Assembly (NCBI GenBank): GCA_963719805.1
Contig: CAVRDF010000010.1
Coordinates: 372,001 to 436,000, forward strand
Source: JAMXLO01 sp963719805
GTDB taxonomy: Bacteria > Pseudomonadota > Alphaproteobacteria > Acetobacterales > Acetobacteraceae
DNA: 64,000 bases
Reading direction: 5' to 3'
Shown here: positions 18,395-26,873 of the stretch, in pieces
How the letters are laid out: every line of letters begins with the position of its first letter
Numbering within the stretch: the stretch's first letter is position 1
Notes under the pieces: generated by a model
Databases searched by the model: none
Told to the model about the DNA's origin: nothing
What the model saw: the letters and a program-made list of their open reading frames with translations, nothing else
Translations under genes and position numbers: made by a program

Positions 18395-19741
18395 TCAGCG
18401 AGCGAAGCCCTCCAATTCGTCCTTCACCCAGGCCGTAACCTGCTTGATCGACTGGCCTTCCTTGATCCTCGCCATGATCTGGTTGTGGATAGCCCGATTA
18501 TAGACCTGCACCGCCACCTCGGGTGCCGCTTCGGACGATGTGAGGCTGGGTTTGGCATCGTGCCACTTGCGGATCGGGTAGTTGTAAACCGTGCCGGCGG
18601 GGGGTTCGACCGTCTCCCAGATCTTGAAATCCAACATGCCGTCGAACGGCGGCAGATCGTAGCCGGCCACGCCGTTGTCCCGTTCCTCTACCTGTTCGCG
18701 CTCCATCAGGAAGGTGATGAGTTCCTTGCCCGCCTGCTGGTTCTTGCTGAACTGGAACACACCCCAGAAGAATGTCGCCGTCGGCACGAAGCGTCCTTTG
18801 GGACCCAGCGGCGTGGAGAACGTCCAGCAATCCTTCGCCACGTCCGGCGCGTCTCGCTTCGCCACCGCCCAGGCGGACGGCGGATTGAAGATCAGTGCGG
18901 TCTTGCCGGAAATCAGCGCCCGGTTGTTCGACGCATCGTCATAGCTCACCGCGTCGGCCGGATAGAATTTCGTCAGCTTCTGTGCGAACTCCAGGCACTG
19001 CATCACCTCGGGTGTATCGAGCGTGACGTTGCCATCCTTATCGATCAGCTTGGCGCCAAAAGCGGCGAACAGCGCACCATGCGTGTCGGTCGCATCTGTA
19101 TTGGTGCTGCCGCCCATCCCCAGGCCAAAGGTCATCCCATCCTTCTGGGCGAGTTCGGCGTACTTCAGGAACGTGTCCCAGGTCCAGCTATCCATCGCAG
19201 CGGTATGTTCGGGCTTGACCGGGTACATCGCCTTTACGTCGAGGCCGTTCTTCTTGAACCACTCGACACGGGCGCATGGCGGCTTGGCCTGCGTGCCAGA
19301 ACTGCTTGGCACCGCAGTCCAGACGCCTTTCTGCTTCGCGAGGTATTCGGCGGTCGCATTCACCGCACCGTACTTGCCGGTCAGGTACTTGACCACGTCA
19401 TCCATCGGCACCAGCGAATCATGGCTATTGAACACGTCCCAGTTGTAGAACGTATAGACATCGTGCCCGGTTTTCGCCTGGGCTTCGGCAACGCCGGTCA
19501 TCATCAATTTGTTGCCGTTGCCGGTGATGAAGTCGGCGGTGACGTCGACCTTGTTCTTCTCTGCCCAGGTATTGACCTGCTTCTGCATGATGTCGTTGCC
19601 GCCGGGCACCCAATGGTCCCAGAAGCCGATACTCAGCTTGCCGGCGGCGCCGGCAGTGCGGATGTGCACCAGCGGCAGCGCGGTTGCCGCCGCGGTCAGT
19701 TTCAAGGCGCCGCGGCGCGATATTCGACTGGATATTGTCAT
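18395..19741 (-). CDS. extracellular solute-binding protein family 1, Tat-type signal (copy 1)
   Basis: 448 residues. The ATG at 19741 follows GGGAGAA. The N-terminus SRISRRGALKLTAAATALP has the twin-arginine motif and a hydrophobic core, indicating Tat export. The mature part opens GKLSIGFWDHWVPGGND and has the family-1 pattern of two lobes, including NRALISGKTALIFNPPSAWA. Its neighbour at 19874-21224 is a close paralogue. The shared permease/ATPase set downstream suggests two receptors for one channel. The ligand is not predictable from sequence; the family binds sugars, polyols and related solutes. Confidence 0.92.
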   Translation of the reverse strand: MTISSRISRRGALKLTAAATALPLVHIRTAGAAGKLSIGFWDHWVPGGNDIMQKQVNTWAEKNKVDVTADFITGNGNKLMMTGVAEAQAKTGHDVYTFYNWDVFNSHDSLVPMDDVVKYLTGKYGAVNATAEYLAKQKGVWTAVPSSSGTQAKPPCARVEWFKKNGLDVKAMYPVKPEHTAAMDSWTWDTFLKYAELAQKDGMTFGLGMGGSTNTDATDTHGALFAAFGAKLIDKDGNVTLDTPEVMQCLEFAQKLTKFYPADAVSYDDASNNRALISGKTALIFNPPSAWAVAKRDAPDVAKDCWTFSTPLGPKGRFVPTATFFWGVFQFSKNQQAGKELITFLMEREQVEERDNGVAGYDLPPFDGMLDFKIWETVEPPAGTVYNYPIRKWHDAKPSLTSSEAAPEVAVQVYNRAIHNQIMARIKEGQSIKQVTAWVKDELEGFAR

Positions 19742-19810
19742 GGTTCCGTTCTCCCTTAATCAGCCCCTGGCCGTCTTGTGACGGCTCGTCGTTCGTAGCC
19801 ATCGGCAGTG

Positions 19811-19836
19811 CCCTGGCCGGACTGATCCGGCCAGGG
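19811..19836 (-). terminator. stem-loop between the two paralogous binding-protein genes
   Basis: Perfect 10-bp inverted repeat CCCTGGCCGG / CCGGCCAGGG with a 6-nt loop, 38 bp past the stop of copy 2. It lacks a T-run on the minus strand. It is the third such hairpin placed directly after a binding-protein gene in this window. Confidence 0.6.
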
Positions 19837-19873
19837 CGATAGCCAACTTAGCCTAGCTTTAGCCGATTTCCGG

Positions 19874-21224
19874 TCAGCGTGCGAAGCCCTCCAATTCATC
19901 CTGTGCCCAGGCGATGACCTGCGGAATGCTCTGGCCTTGCTTCAGCCGCGCCATCATCTGGTTGTGTATCGCGCGGTTGTAGATCTGCACTGCGATGTCC
20001 GGTGACGCTTCGGCCGCCGCCAGGCTGCCCTGCTGGTTGTGCCACGGACGATTTGGATAGTTGAACACGGTGCCCTTTGGCGGTTCCACCTCGGCCCACA
20101 CCTTGAAGTCATGCAGCCCGGCATAGGGTGGGATGTCGTAACCCGACGTGGCGATGCAGCGCTGCTCGACCTGTTCGGGCTGCATCAGGTATTCGATCAG
20201 TTCCTTCGCGGCCGGCTTGTTCTGGCTGAACTTATACACGGCCCAGAAGTAGCTCAGGCTCGGCACGAAGCGTCCCTTCGGACCCGCCGGCGCCGGGAAG
20301 GTCCAGCAATCCGCCGCAACCTGTGGCGCATCGCGCTTCGCCACTGCCCAGGCCGACGGCGGATTGAATATCAGCGCACTTTTGCCAGATATCAAAGCGC
20401 GATTGTTCGACGCATCGTCGAAGCTGACTGCGTCGGCCGGATAGAATTTCACCAGCTTCTGGGCGAATTCCAGCACCTGATGAACGGCGTCCGACTTAAG
20501 TTGGATGTTGCCGCTGGCATCGATCAGCGTGGCGCCGAACGCCTTGAACAGCGCGCCATGCGTGTCGGTGGCGTCGGTGTTCACGCCTCCGCCCATGCCG
20601 AGGGCGAAAGTCATGCCGTCCTTCGTCGCGGCCTCGGCGTACTTGGTGAACTCTTCCCAGGTCCACGAGTTCCTGCAGCGCGTTGTGCTCTTCTTTCGCC
20701 GGGTACATTGCCTGGACGTCCAGGCCGTGCTGCTTGAACCAGCCGATACGCGCGCAGGGCGGTTTGGTCTGGGTCCCGGATGATGACGGCACCGCAACCC
20801 AATGACCTTTGGCTTTTGCAAGGTATTCGCAAGTGGGATCGACAGCGCCGTTCTTCGCAACCAGCCGTTGCATGACGTCGTCCATCGGCTCGAGCGCATC
20901 TGAAACGTTGTAAACATCCCAGTTGAAGAACGCCAAGGCGTCGTGGCCGGCCTTGGCCTGCGCCTCGGCCACACCGGTAAGCTGCAGCTTGTTGCCGGTG
21001 CTGGTGATGAAGTCGGCCTGAGCCTGGACCTGGTTCTTTTGCGCCCAGTCATTGACCTGCTTCTGCATCACGTCGTTGCCGCCTGGCACCCAGTGGTCCC
21101 AGAAGCCGATAGAGACCTTGCCGGCCGCGCGGCCGGAGCGAATATGCACTAGCGGCAGCACGCTGGCTGCGGCACCGATCTTCAGGGCGTTTCGGCGCGT
21201 TACCGAACTCTTAGGCGTCGTCAT
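19874..21224 (-). CDS. extracellular solute-binding protein family 1, Tat-type signal (copy 2), frameshifted
   Basis: About 449 residues once the frame is joined. The ATG at 21224 follows GGAGAAAG. The signal region SSVTRRNALKIGAAASVLP carries the twin arginine. The mature start GKVSIGFWDHWVPGGND is nearly identical to copy 1. At about 20673 one extra G shifts the frame between HNALQ and NSWTWEEFTKYAEA; alignment to copy 1 (HTAAMDSWTW) shows no residue gained or lost. The rest runs intact to ELEGFAR at 19874. It is promoter-proximal in the operon, so it is probably the more highly expressed receptor if functional. Confidence 0.86.
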
Positions 21225-21667
21225 TACTGCTTTCTCCGTTTCTCGACGTTCGATCCGATGCAAGGCAATCCCAGCCAATCTTGCGCCGGCTCGCTTGCGT
21301 CACGGAACCTAACAGTATCGCTCACGGCAAGCCATCCATCAATACAGTAGGTAACGGTTGAAACTTTATGGTCCACAGATGACAGGCAGTTAATACCGAT
21401 GCCGGTGAGCGCGGCCATATCGTTATTGCCTCGACTGGCTTGGCAGAAGGTTGTGTTGAGCGCGTCCGTTGCGCGTCAGCGTCGGCGGGCCGAAGATCGC
21501 AGCAAGTATCGGCAGGGTCTATCAGGGAATGCGTCCGGACACGCTCCACTCACCGTTTGGCGGCGGCGGCGGCAAAGGGCTGCCGCGAGGACTGCGGATG
21601 GCCACCGAGCGACCGGGCTACGGCGAACTGTGCTGAACGTCGCCGGCATTGAGTCAGGGGTCATCTG
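21225..21667. promoter_or_regulatory. 443-bp divergent intergenic region
   Basis: Lies between the divergent sugar-transporter operon and the thiolase/DUF35 operon. Short frames exist, but none resembles a known protein or has a ribosome site. It must contain promoters for both operons. I did not find a clear operator palindrome. Confidence 0.45.
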
Positions 21668-22831
21668 ATGCCGGGAAATCCCTATGCTGGCGTCTATATC
21701 GTCGGCGCCGGCCAGGCCAGCTACGAGAAGCGCTCCACCAAGCCGATCTTCCGCGTGCTGTGGGAGGCGCTCGACGCGGCGCTGCGTTCGGCCCACCTGC
21801 CATTCGGTTCAGTGCAGGGCCTGGCGCTCACCTGCTTCGTGCTGCCGCCTGACAACGTCACCACCGTCGCCGAGCACTTCGGTATCGAGGCTCGGTTCCT
21901 GTTTCACGGCGTGTATGGCGGCGCATCCGGTATCATCGGCATGCTGCATGCCGCGCGCGCGATCCGCGACGGCGATGCCGATGTGATCGCGATCCTTGCC
22001 GGGGACGTGTTCGATGTCGCCGCGCATAACCAGATGCTGGACCACTTCAACGGTCCGGTGCGCGACTGGCTGGCACCGCAAGGCTTCGGCGGCGCCAACG
22101 GCGTGTTCGCGCTGCACACGCGACTCTATATGGAGAGTTTCGGTGCCACGCTGGAAGACTTCGGCAGGTTGCCGGTGGCGCAGCGGCACAACGCGCTCGG
22201 CAATCCAAATGCGCTGTTCAAGACACCGCTCACCATGCAGGACTACCTGAACGCGCGGCCGATTGCCGAACCGCTGCGGCTGTATGACTGCGTGCTGCCA
22301 TGTGCCGGTGGCGATTGCATCATCCTCGCCAGTGAACGGGTGGCGCGCGAACTCGACGTGCCGAAGGTCCGCATCCTTGGCGGCGGCGAAATGCACAACT
22401 TCCCCGCCAACGATGTGTATTCCATGCGCACCGGCTTCGAGGACATCGCCCCGCGCATTTATGCGCAGGCCGGCCTCGAGCCGGCCGATATGCATTTTGC
22501 TCAGCTTTATGATGACTATCCGGTGATGGAATTCCTGCAGCTTGAAGGATTGGGCATCGCACCGCGCGGCGGCAGTCATTTGTTCCTGCGCGCACATGAC
22601 GCGCGTTATTCAGGCGACTTCCCGATCAACACCGGCGGCGGCCAGCTTTCCGCCGGCCAGGCCGGTGCCAGCGGCGGCATGATCGGCGTGGTCGAAGGCG
22701 TGCTGCAATTACGCGGCGAAGGCGGCGCGCGGCAGGCACGCTGCGAGCGAGGCATGCTCGCGGGCTACGGCATGGTCGCGTACGGCCGCGGCCTGTCATG
22801 CAGTGCGGCGATCATCGAACGGGAAGACTGA
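21668..22831 (+). CDS. thiolase-fold protein of the DUF35-partnered type, lacking the usual catalytic Cys
   Basis: 387 residues, ATG at 21668. The overall thiolase-like layout is present: VYIVGAGQASYEKR at the start, GVYGGASGIIGMLHAA at the nucleophile loop and NTGGGQLSAGQAGASGG near the end. In ordinary thiolases the nucleophile loop is Cys-Ala-Ser-Gly; here it reads Gly85-Ala-Ser-Gly. The Gly-His-Pro motif is replaced by GQAGASG. This is what is seen in SCP-x/Ltp2-type aldolases and other non-thiolytic relatives that work with a DUF35 subunit, which is encoded immediately downstream. It probably cleaves or forms a carbon-carbon bond on an acyl-CoA substrate; the substrate is unknown. Confidence 0.85.
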   Translation: MPGNPYAGVYIVGAGQASYEKRSTKPIFRVLWEALDAALRSAHLPFGSVQGLALTCFVLPPDNVTTVAEHFGIEARFLFHGVYGGASGIIGMLHAARAIRDGDADVIAILAGDVFDVAAHNQMLDHFNGPVRDWLAPQGFGGANGVFALHTRLYMESFGATLEDFGRLPVAQRHNALGNPNALFKTPLTMQDYLNARPIAEPLRLYDCVLPCAGGDCIILASERVARELDVPKVRILGGGEMHNFPANDVYSMRTGFEDIAPRIYAQAGLEPADMHFAQLYDDYPVMEFLQLEGLGIAPRGGSHLFLRAHDARYSGDFPINTGGGQLSAGQAGASGGMIGVVEGVLQLRGEGGARQARCERGMLAGYGMVAYGRGLSCSAAIIERED

Positions 22832-22833
22832 CG

Positions 22834-23247
22834 ATGAGCGGCGGGCCACAGCCACGCATCACCGACATCAACCGGCCGTTCTGGGATGGTTGCCGCGCCA
22901 ACCGGCTGATGCTGCAGCGCTGCACCGCGTGCAGCCACTTCGTGTTCTATCCGCGCGCCTGCTGTCCGTTCTGCGGTTGTGGCGATCTCGCGTGGCAGCA
23001 GGCATCCGGTGAGGGGCGCCTGCAAAGCTGGACCGTGGTGCATCGCCCCGGCCACGACGCGTTCATCGCCGATGCACCGTATGTATTCGCTGCCGTGACG
23101 CTGGCCGAGGGACCGATATTGCATGGCCGCATGCTGGTGCCGCCTAACTCGCCATCGCTCACAATCGGCGGCGACGTGCGCGTGGTGTTTCCAACCGTAG
23201 CCGAGGGCGTCGTGATGCCCGCATTCGTCGCCGCCTCAGGCGCGTGA
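22834..23247 (+). CDS. DUF35 / Zn-ribbon OB-fold acyl-CoA-associated protein
   Basis: 137 residues, starting 2 bp after the thiolase-like stop (ATG 22834). The rubredoxin-like zinc ribbon is C-T-A-C ... C-C-P-F-C at about 31-48. It is followed by a 90-residue OB fold (GRLQSWTVVHRPGHDAF, YVFAAVTLAEGPILHGR). DUF35 proteins form obligate complexes with thiolase-fold partners, for example in steroid side-chain degradation and polyketide or mevalonate chemistry, and bind the CoA moiety. The gene order makes a heteromer with the preceding protein very likely. Confidence 0.92.
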   Translation: MSGGPQPRITDINRPFWDGCRANRLMLQRCTACSHFVFYPRACCPFCGCGDLAWQQASGEGRLQSWTVVHRPGHDAFIADAPYVFAAVTLAEGPILHGRMLVPPNSPSLTIGGDVRVVFPTVAEGVVMPAFVAASGA

Positions 23248-23282
23248 TATAACCAGCTCATTCGATCGCCGAGGAGACGTCC

Positions 23283-24071
23283 ATGCGCCGGAACAAATTC
23301 CGCGAATTGCTCGAAGCAGGTAAGCCGACGCTCGGCACGCACGTGCTCGCGCCCTGGCCGACGATGGTCGAACTGGTCGGCCGCAGCGGGCAGTATGACT
23401 ATGTGGAGTTCACCGCCGAATACGCGCCGTTCGATATGCACGACCTCGACAATTTCGGCCGTGCCCTGGAAGTCGCCGACCTCACCGGCATGATCAAGCT
23501 CGAACAGACGCAGTGGACGCATCAGGCGATGCGCGCCATTGGCTCGGGCTTCCAGAGCGTGTTGTTCGCGGACATCCGCACTGTGGACGATGCGCGGGCG
23601 TGCGTAGGTGCTACGCGTGCCGAGACACCGCACTCCGGCGGTCTGCATGGCGTCGGCATGCGCCGCAATGTCGGCATGGTGTACGACGTCGGCAATACGG
23701 ATTATGTCAAGGCGCTCGACGATATCGTTGTCGTGTTGATGGTGGAAAAGCGCCAGTGCGTCGAGGACCTCGACGCAATCCTTTCGGTCAAGGGCATCGA
23801 CATGGTGCAGTTCGGTCCGGCTGACTATTCGATGAGCATCGGCCTCGCCGGACAGTGGTCTCATCCTGACGTGGTGAAGGCCGAGCGCCTGACCATCGAG
23901 ATGGCCTTGAAGAAGGGCATCCACCCGCGTGTCGAAATCGGCGACCCCGCTGAGGCCGAGCCGTACCAGAAGATGGGCGTGCGGCACTTCTGCTTGGGCT
24001 GGGACGTCGGTATCGTCGATGCTTGGTGGCGCGAAAACGGCAAGCAGATGCGCCAGCGGCTGGGCATCTGA
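23283..24071 (+). CDS. HpcH/HpaI aldolase/citrate lyase family protein
   Basis: 262 residues. Class II, divalent-metal-dependent aldolase fold related to 2,4-dihydroxyhept-2-ene-1,7-dioate and 2-keto-3-deoxy-L-rhamnonate aldolases. Family elements are FRELLEAGKPTLGTHV, the metal-ligand region VMVEKRQCVEDLDAIL, and GIDMVQFGPADYSMSIGL with the conserved Gly-Pro-x-Asp. It follows the DUF35 gene in the same direction with a GGAGACG-like site. Within the operon it could release pyruvate or an aldehyde from a ring-cleavage product. Confidence 0.9.
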   Translation: MRRNKFRELLEAGKPTLGTHVLAPWPTMVELVGRSGQYDYVEFTAEYAPFDMHDLDNFGRALEVADLTGMIKLEQTQWTHQAMRAIGSGFQSVLFADIRTVDDARACVGATRAETPHSGGLHGVGMRRNVGMVYDVGNTDYVKALDDIVVVLMVEKRQCVEDLDAILSVKGIDMVQFGPADYSMSIGLAGQWSHPDVVKAERLTIEMALKKGIHPRVEIGDPAEAEPYQKMGVRHFCLGWDVGIVDAWWRENGKQMRQRLGI

Positions 24072-24085
24072 CACAGGAGGAACCT

Positions 24086-24991
24086 ATGCACGATCCGGAA
24101 ATCGCCGCCATCCGCGCCGTCATCGCCAAGCGCGTGCGTTCGGACGACTTCATGCAGCGGCGCCGCGACATTGATGCGCGCGGTCTGCAGTACAAGCTGG
24201 CCACTGACGTCAAGGTCGAACCGGTCAGCGCGAACGGCGTGAAATCCGAGTGGACGCGCACACCCGACTGCGACGACAGCAAGGTAATCCTGTTCCTGCA
24301 CGGCGGCGGCTATGTCATCGGCTCGCTCGACAGCCACCGGCACATGATCGCTGAGATGGGGCGCGCGGCGCGGGCGCGAACCCTCGCGATCGACTATCGG
24401 TTGGCGCCGGAACATCCATTCCCCGCCGCGGTCGATGATTCGCTCGCCGCGTACCGCTTCCTGTTGAGCAGCGGTGTTAAGCCAGGCAGCATCACCATCG
24501 CCGGTGACTCTGCTGGCGGCGGGCTCGTGGTTGCCGCGATGCTGGCGATCCGAGATGCCGGATTGACGCAGCCTGCCTGCGGCTGGCCGATTTCGCCGTG
24601 GGTGGATATGGAAGCAATCGGCGAAAGCATGGTCAGCAAGGCGGCCAGCGATCCGACGGTACAACACGCTGGCATCCTCGACATGGCGAAACATTACCTC
24701 AATGGTGCAGATCCACGTTCGCACCTGGCTGCGCCGATTTATGCCGATTTGCGTGGATTAGCCCCCTTGCTGATTCAGGTCGGCGCGGCAGAGACCTTGC
24801 TTGACGATGCGATCCGGCTCGCGCAGGTGGCAGGTGCCGCCGATGTCGCTGTCGATCTGCAGATCTGGCCGGAGATGATCCACGTCTGGCACATTTACCA
24901 TCCGGAACTATCGGCTGGACGCCGTGCCATCGCAGCGGGTGGAGAATTCGCACGCGCGATGACGGCGCGTGGGACGCGCGCAGGGTTCTGA
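24086..24991 (+). CDS. alpha/beta hydrolase, hormone-sensitive-lipase (HSL, family IV) type
   Basis: 301 residues, ATG at 24086 with AGGAGG 5 bp upstream. The HSL oxyanion motif HGGGY is at 72-76, the nucleophile elbow GDSAGGG has Ser142, and a catalytic His lies in MIHVWH near the end. DYRLAPEHPFPAA is the typical family IV segment. It is a soluble carboxylesterase or lactonase acting on short acyl esters. It is 14 bp downstream of the aldolase, the last member of the catabolic operon. Confidence 0.92.
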   Translation: MHDPEIAAIRAVIAKRVRSDDFMQRRRDIDARGLQYKLATDVKVEPVSANGVKSEWTRTPDCDDSKVILFLHGGGYVIGSLDSHRHMIAEMGRAARARTLAIDYRLAPEHPFPAAVDDSLAAYRFLLSSGVKPGSITIAGDSAGGGLVVAAMLAIRDAGLTQPACGWPISPWVDMEAIGESMVSKAASDPTVQHAGILDMAKHYLNGADPRSHLAAPIYADLRGLAPLLIQVGAAETLLDDAIRLAQVAGAADVAVDLQIWPEMIHVWHIYHPELSAGRRAIAAGGEFARAMTARGTRAGF

Positions 24992-25238
24992 GGCGTCAGT
25001 ATTTGGGTTCTGCGACCGTTCTCACTTTATACCCGGAACGAACGCACAGGACTGTTAACGTTCTTGGCTGTGATTGACAGCGCTGCACGTTTCTGTGCCA
25101 ACTGCGCAACGCAATCGCATTTTGGCTTGGCTTGCTGCGCCTCCGTCAATCGGGTGCCCTCAAGACGTCAAAAGGACCGGTTGTCTACCAGCATCGCGCG
25201 CTGTTGCACGATGCGCCTGACGGAGAGTAACGCAGACG

Positions 25239-25442
25239 ATGGCTATCGGTACAGTCAAGTGGTTCAACACGACCAAGGGCTTCGGCTTCATCATGCCGCA
25301 AGAGGGCGGCAAGGACGTGTTCGTCCACATCACCGCAGTGCAGGCGGCTGGTCTGCGTGGCCTGAATGAAGGTCAGAAGGTCAGCTACGAGGTAGCAATG
25401 GAGCGCGGCAAGGCCGCTGCGACCAACCTCAAGCTCGCCTGA
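25239..25442 (+). CDS. cspA: cold-shock domain protein (CspA family), copy 1
   Basis: 67 residues: a single cold-shock OB fold with RNP1 KGFGFIM and RNP2 VFVHI. Family hallmarks include TVKWFN at the start. It binds single-stranded nucleic acid as an RNA chaperone. A GGAGAG site lies upstream. The 247-bp leader before it (24992-25238) holds no gene and could carry the long 5' untranslated region typical of csp mRNAs. It has a tandem twin 71 bp downstream. Confidence 0.95.
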   Translation: MAIGTVKWFNTTKGFGFIMPQEGGKDVFVHITAVQAAGLRGLNEGQKVSYEVAMERGKAAATNLKLA

Positions 25443-25513
25443 GCACTTTCCGCCTTGCAATCACCCATCCCCACTGGCGCGACAGGGGACGCGCACCGGA
25501 AGGAGTGACGACA

Positions 25514-25717
25514 ATGGCCGTTGGAACCGTCAAATGGTTCAATGCAACCAAGGGGTATGGCTTCATCATGCCGCAAGACGGCGGCAAGGATGTCTTCGTG
25601 CACATCACCGCCGTTCAGGCCGCCGGGCTTAATGGCCTGAATGACGGCCAGAAGGTGAGCTACGACATCGCGATGGAGCGCGGCAAGGCCGCCGCCACCA
25701 ATCTGAAGCTCGCCTGA
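25514..25717 (+). CDS. cspA: cold-shock domain protein (CspA family), copy 2
   Basis: 67 residues, ATG 25514 after AAGGAG. It differs from copy 1 at about 8 positions, mostly conservative (for example Phe to Tyr in RNP1, giving KGYGFIM). Both copies end MERGKAAATNLKLA. A strong rho-independent terminator follows. The two genes could be one transcript, or each could have its own promoter in the 71-bp spacer. Confidence 0.95.
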   Translation: MAVGTVKWFNATKGYGFIMPQDGGKDVFVHITAVQAAGLNGLNDGQKVSYDIAMERGKAAATNLKLA

Positions 25718-25744
25718 CCACAACGGCAGCAATCTGACCGAAGC

Positions 25745-25781
25745 GGGCCGCCGCCGGGGAAATTCTCTCCGGCGGCGGCCC
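25745..25781 (+). terminator. rho-independent terminator after the cold-shock genes
   Basis: Perfect 13-bp GC-rich stem GGGCCGCCGCCGG / CCGGCGGCGGCCC with an 11-nt loop, followed by GTTTCGCTT. It lies 27 bp past the second csp stop and 20 bp before the next start codon, separating cold-shock genes from the UGSC pair. Confidence 0.88.
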
Positions 25782-25800
25782 GTTTCGCTTATCACGGCAC

Positions 25801-26863
25801 ATGAGCATGCCTCTCGCATCCCGCTGCTATTCCGTCGCCGACATCAATGCGGCGCAGGAGCTGTACCACGCGAACGGCTGGACCGATGGTCTTCCCATCG
25901 TGCCACCTACCGAGGATGCAGTGCGTGCCTGCCTTGAGTGGACAATGATGCAGCCGCATCAGCTGATCGGTATAGAACCGGTGCGCGGCGTGGCGATCAC
26001 CGCCGAGAAACTGGCGATCAATGCCGTCATGGCCGGCTGTTTGCCGATGCATTTTCCCGTCGTGGTCACTGCAATCAGTGCGATGCTGCAACTGGATTTC
26101 CTGCTGCACGGTGCCACCGCATCCACCGGCGGCTGCGCTGTGTTCATCGTGCTGAACGGGCCGATCCGCCGCGAAGTCGGCGCTGTCGGCACCTTCAACG
26201 CTTTGGGCAACAGCGATCGCGCAACCGCGGTCATCGGCCGGGCTGTTCGTCTCGCGCTGATCAACATCCTCGAGGTGAGGCCCGGTGGCATCGACCGTTC
26301 GACGATCGGCCATCCGGGCAAGTTCAGCTTCTGCGTTGCCGAGGATGAGGAGGACACCACCTGGCAGCCGTTGCACGCCGTGCGTGGTCTGCCGCAGGAA
26401 GTTTCAGGTGTAACTGTCATGGCGGCTGGTGCGCCACGGCAGATCATGAACGAATGGACGACGGAGCCGCATGAAATCCTGGAGACCTTCGCGGCCGAGA
26501 TTCGCGCCAACATGCGTCACTATTCGATCTGGGGTGGCAATTACGCGTTGATCATCCCGAAGCAATTGCGCGAGCATTTGCAGGCCGCCGGCTGGAGCAA
26601 GCAGGACATCGCCAGCTTCATTCACCAGCGTGCCCGTATCCACCGCCGCGAATGGGCCGAGTGTGGCAAGGCCGCGGTGGTACGCGATCGCGGCGACGCC
26701 GAATATGCCGCGCTCGAATTCACCCGAGCAGCTTCTTGTCGTCGCCGCGGGCGGTCCGGCCGGCGGTTTCGGCGCGGTGATCCCGCCATGGCTCGGCAAC
26801 AAGAGCCGAGCGGTCACGGTCGCCGTCGGCGCCTGTGTTGACTGTGGCCCACCGGCACAGTGA
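25801..26863 (+). CDS. uncharacterised conserved protein upstream of the UGSC selenoprotein gene, frameshifted near its end
   Basis: About 353 residues after frame joining. I do not recognise a named domain. Notable segments are ANGWTDGLPIVPPTEDAV near the start, a Gly/Ala-rich middle with GATASTGGCAVFIVLNGP, and IWGGNYALIIPKQL. As sequenced, the frame breaks at about 26722 (AEYAAL then a meaningless Arg-rich tail). One extra G there restores NSPEQLLVVAAGGPAGGFG, IPPWLGNKSRAVTVAV and a CVDC motif before the TGA at 26863. The start at 25801 has no obvious ribosome site; a Met two codons later is an alternative. It sits 10 bp ahead of the UGSC gene, so joint function is likely. Confidence 0.75.
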
Positions 26864-26873
26864 AACTGACCGC

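Noticed and set aside
18344..19759. A 471-codon open frame on the plus strand
   Set aside because: It is the antisense shadow of the solute-binding protein gene, lacks a ribosome site and has no family resemblance.
21225..21667. A coding gene in the divergent intergenic region
   Set aside because: The frames are short and Arg/Cys-rich, with no ribosome site and no resemblance to a protein family.
24992..25238. A firm sigma-70 promoter for the cold-shock genes (TTGACA near 25074)
   Set aside because: A TTGACA-like hexamer is present, but there is no matching -10 box at the right spacing.
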